DNA of 64,000 bases from Notolepis coatsorum (taxonomy: Eukaryota > Chordata > Actinopteri > Aulopiformes > Paralepididae): assembly GCA_963971535.1 (NCBI GenBank), contig OZ020589.1, forward strand, positions 83,228,860 to 83,292,859. Direction: 5' to 3'. Below are positions 61,982 through 64,000 of the stretch, piece by piece; position 1 is the first letter of the stretch, and every line of letters starts with the position of its first letter. Position numbers and translations under genes: made by a program. The notes beneath the pieces are model-generated. The model worked only from the letters and a program-made list of their open reading frames with translations. It was not told the origin of the DNA and searched no databases.

Positions 61982-62566
61982 TTAAGACATATTAGGGCTG
62001 GGAGTGGGAGTCCCCAAATGTTCCTGAGATCAGATTTGATCGTGGCTGAGAGCAGATTTAAGAGTGCTGAGGAGCACTCTTAAATTTGCTCTCAGCCACG
62101 ATCAAATCTCATGATTGATTGACTAATTTAAAATGTCATTATAACTTGACAGACTGTGTTCTCATAGTGATTCCTTCACGTCAACGCTACAGGCCTCCTT
62201 GGAATTAATTAGTTAATCATAATTCAAATAAATATGACAATATTTGTACGATAAGAAATTACGCATTTGATGTCGGAAAAATAAATAATATGGATTCATC
62301 TGATCACAGGGCAGCTGCTTAACCATATCTGAACCAGCTATTTTGGACAAATGTATAATTACTTTAATTACTCAGATATTCAAACACAATTATGCAATTA
62401 TTGTGAAATGATTGAAAATAATAATTATTTAATGCCTTCTGTGGAATTTGTATTTCTTATTTGTTACACATCTGTTTTAATGATTAATTATATACATTTG
62501 AAAGAATGCAGGTCAACATGCAATGTATCCCATTGATTGGTATACAATGGGACAGACCTTTGTTTG
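61982..62566. other. non-coding AT-rich; holds near-perfect hairpin
   Basis: No gene. The notable part is the hairpin at 62032-62109. 62200-62560 is AT-rich with attaatta words. Confidence 0.5.
62032..62109. repeat. 78-nt near-perfect hairpin
   Basis: Two 37-nt arms (agatttgatcgtggctgaga and onward; the complement ends at atcaaatct) separated by gagg, with a single mismatch. Core words ttaagagtgct and agcactcttaa. Either a tiny palindromic MITE remnant or a potential hairpin transcript. Confidence 0.8.
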
Positions 62567-62960
62567 ATTGATTGATTGAAAACTTTATTAACAGATTGCA
62601 GAATGGGTACAGTACAGTACAGCTCAATTACATAAGGAGATGCAGACCAGAGAAAGAATTTCATCTGGTTTACATCAGGGTCCCCCATTTTCAATTAATC
62701 ATAACATATATGACACACATGACACAGATAGACAGTATACATCTATACATTTATGACATACCAGATTTGCAAATACAGTACTGTTTGTGATACAAAAAGA
62801 GTCCAGAAAAGAGAGTACATTTGACGTAGAAACTGTTGGAGGAGGTTGGGTAGGAGGGGTGGGTGGGGGATAGACTTACACTGTACAAGCAAAACTGTAC
62901 ATTGGAATATTGACAACCATACTTGGTAATTTACTGTACATTGGAGGGGGTTGATATAGC
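62567..62960 (-). mobile_element. LINE 3' end, tail family A (longest copy)
   Basis: The minus-strand tail attgattgattgaaaac at 62567-62583 is followed by aacagattgcagaatgggta, then a ~370-bp 3' UTR. 62880-62950 (gcaaaactgtacattggaat) matches 16868-16945, linking this tail family to the reverse transcriptase at 16862-17748. No coding part left. Confidence 0.75.
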
Positions 62961-63359
62961 TATAAACCTGCATTCCTTTGAATATATCATTAATCAATTA
63001 AACTTATATTGAAATACACTATATAGCCTATACAACAACACTGAAATGACAGTGGATAAATAAATAAGAACTAAAGCTAATCGGTGCACTGGAAATAGAC
63101 TGCATTAATATTCCATAACTTGTGTGCGCCTACGAATGAACAGTAGCCTATAGGCTTAATTATGGAATAATAAGCCATACTGCGTTCATTCATTACGCCC
63201 GCCGTAGGCTATATATAGTATATTTCATTCATTCACTCATATACAGTACTGCGTGCGCGTGTGTGTGTGCGCGCGCTGCGGCAGGTGTACCACGAGCTGT
63301 ATATGATGCCAATACATTAATCTAATCTAGTTTTGATGGCATGCAAGCGTGATTACGAA
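62961..63359. other. non-coding; no gene recognised
   Basis: AT-rich with a gcgtgcgcgtgtgtgtgtgc tract near 63249-63276. Nothing coding seen. Confidence 0.5.
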
Positions 63360-64000
63360 ACCTAGCCTCAGTCACAGAGATGGTTATAGGCGTGCCCAAC
63401 TCTTCAGCTTCCGCTTTATTCGCTTGAGGGTACTTGAGAGACTTGAGGGGGTTTGGGCGATCCCAGTCCTGCTGGGAGGACTCCGACGTGTAAAGTTTGG
63501 AATAATAGTCAGAGAAAATTTCCGAAATTTACGTAGGGTCCGTTGTAGTGACACCTAATCGGGATTTTATCCTGGGAATCAGTCTAGAAGCACTCGCCAC
63601 TCGTGCTTGGTACGCAACCAATTTTCCTGCCTTGTACCCCTGCTCGAAAAAACGTTGCTTGGTGTGCAAGAGTAGTCTCTCGATCTTACTAGTTGAGAGC
63701 AAATCATATTGTGATTGAAGCTGGAGTCGTTTTTTATATAGAGCAGGGGTGGGTTTAGACGAATACTGGATGTCTAATCGTTTAATCTCATCTGATATAC
63801 CCGTTAATTTGGATTGTTCCTGCTTCCCAAAATGAGAGGTAAAGGAGATAGCCTGTCCGCGGAGATATGCCTTAAAGGCCTCCCAGAGTTTGTTGCGAAG
63901 ATTTTTATTTGTGTATGAATAAAATCCTTAAATTCAGGTTCCGATAGTAAGTGGGAGGTGAATCTCCAAAATTTAGAGGGTGTTCTACCAGGGGCGGATT
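63360..64000 (-). pseudogene. L1-type LINE ORF2 fragment (between endonuclease and reverse transcriptase), cut by window edge
   Basis: On the minus strand from the window edge: TPSKFWRFTSHLLSEPEFKD (about 63915-63975), a shift near 63890, then LWEAFKAYLRGQAISFTSHF and KRLDIQYSSKPTPALYKKRL (63750-63890), ERLLLHTKQRFFEQGYKAGK (63640-63700) and YYSKLYTSES (63480-63520). These motifs are typical of L1/Tx1 ORF2 between the endonuclease and the reverse transcriptase. One TAA lies near 63535. The similarity breaks off near 63360, before the catalytic reverse transcriptase motifs. The rest of the element lies beyond the right window edge (towards its 5' end). Confidence 0.75.

Overview
The window looks like a repeat-rich, gene-poor stretch of a vertebrate genome, most likely a ray-finned (teleost) fish. 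I found no intact host protein-coding gene. Nearly all recognisable coding sequence belongs to transposable elements, and almost all of it carries frameshifts or stop codons. The fish inference rests on the mix of element types: Gmr1-like, Mag-like and chromodomain Ty3/gypsy elements, a DIRS-like element, CR1/L2-, L1- and I-clade non-LTR elements, several hAT families, TTAA-target elements and tRNA-headed SINEs. One vertebrate-type 5S rRNA sequence is present. I ran no database search, so family names come from protein motifs, ends and target-site duplications (TSDs).

Layout. 1-3041: the 5' part of a Gmr1-like gypsy element (minus strand) next to an LTR of a chromodomain-gypsy family. 3420-6111: an inverted LINE fragment, then a 5'-truncated LINE with a 21-bp TSD. 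6827-11404: a young but pol-deleted Gmr1-like element with 0.7-kb LTRs and a 5-bp TSD. 11485-14134: two ~937-bp TTAA-target elements, one inserted into a ~38-bp minisatellite. 14978-26358: a Mag-like gypsy element (minus) broken by a SINE-like insert, a LINE, a 4.35-kb TTAA-bounded composite that itself holds a hAT element, and a second hAT fragment holding a small MITE. 26890-28478: an L1 ORF1 remnant and a SINE. 28706-34640: a chromodomain gypsy element with 772-bp LTRs and a 5-bp TSD. 34763-38169: a SINE, a LINE tail and a third TTAA element split by a hAT MITE. 38837-44045: a DIRS-like structure with inverted terminal repeats, an internal complementary region and an embedded 5S rRNA sequence. 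45194-47655: a decayed hAT containing a mariner-type MITE. 48.4-49.1 kb: simple repeats. 49.6-50.3 kb: a hAT N-terminal fragment. 51370-52945: an I-clade LINE ORF1. 53679-61981: a LINE reverse transcriptase split by a 6.8-kb hAT, which carries a large inverted repeat, a foldback element and a SINE. 63360-64000: an L1 ORF2 fragment running off the window.

How it fits together. The region is best read as a stack of insertions whose order can be worked out from TSDs and interrupted reading frames. The most unusual points are the TTAA-bounded composite (two inverted ~0.95-kb elements that appear to have moved with the DNA between them), the DIRS-like element carrying a 5S rRNA sequence, and the gypsy pol reading frame that ends in a 21-bp minisatellite.
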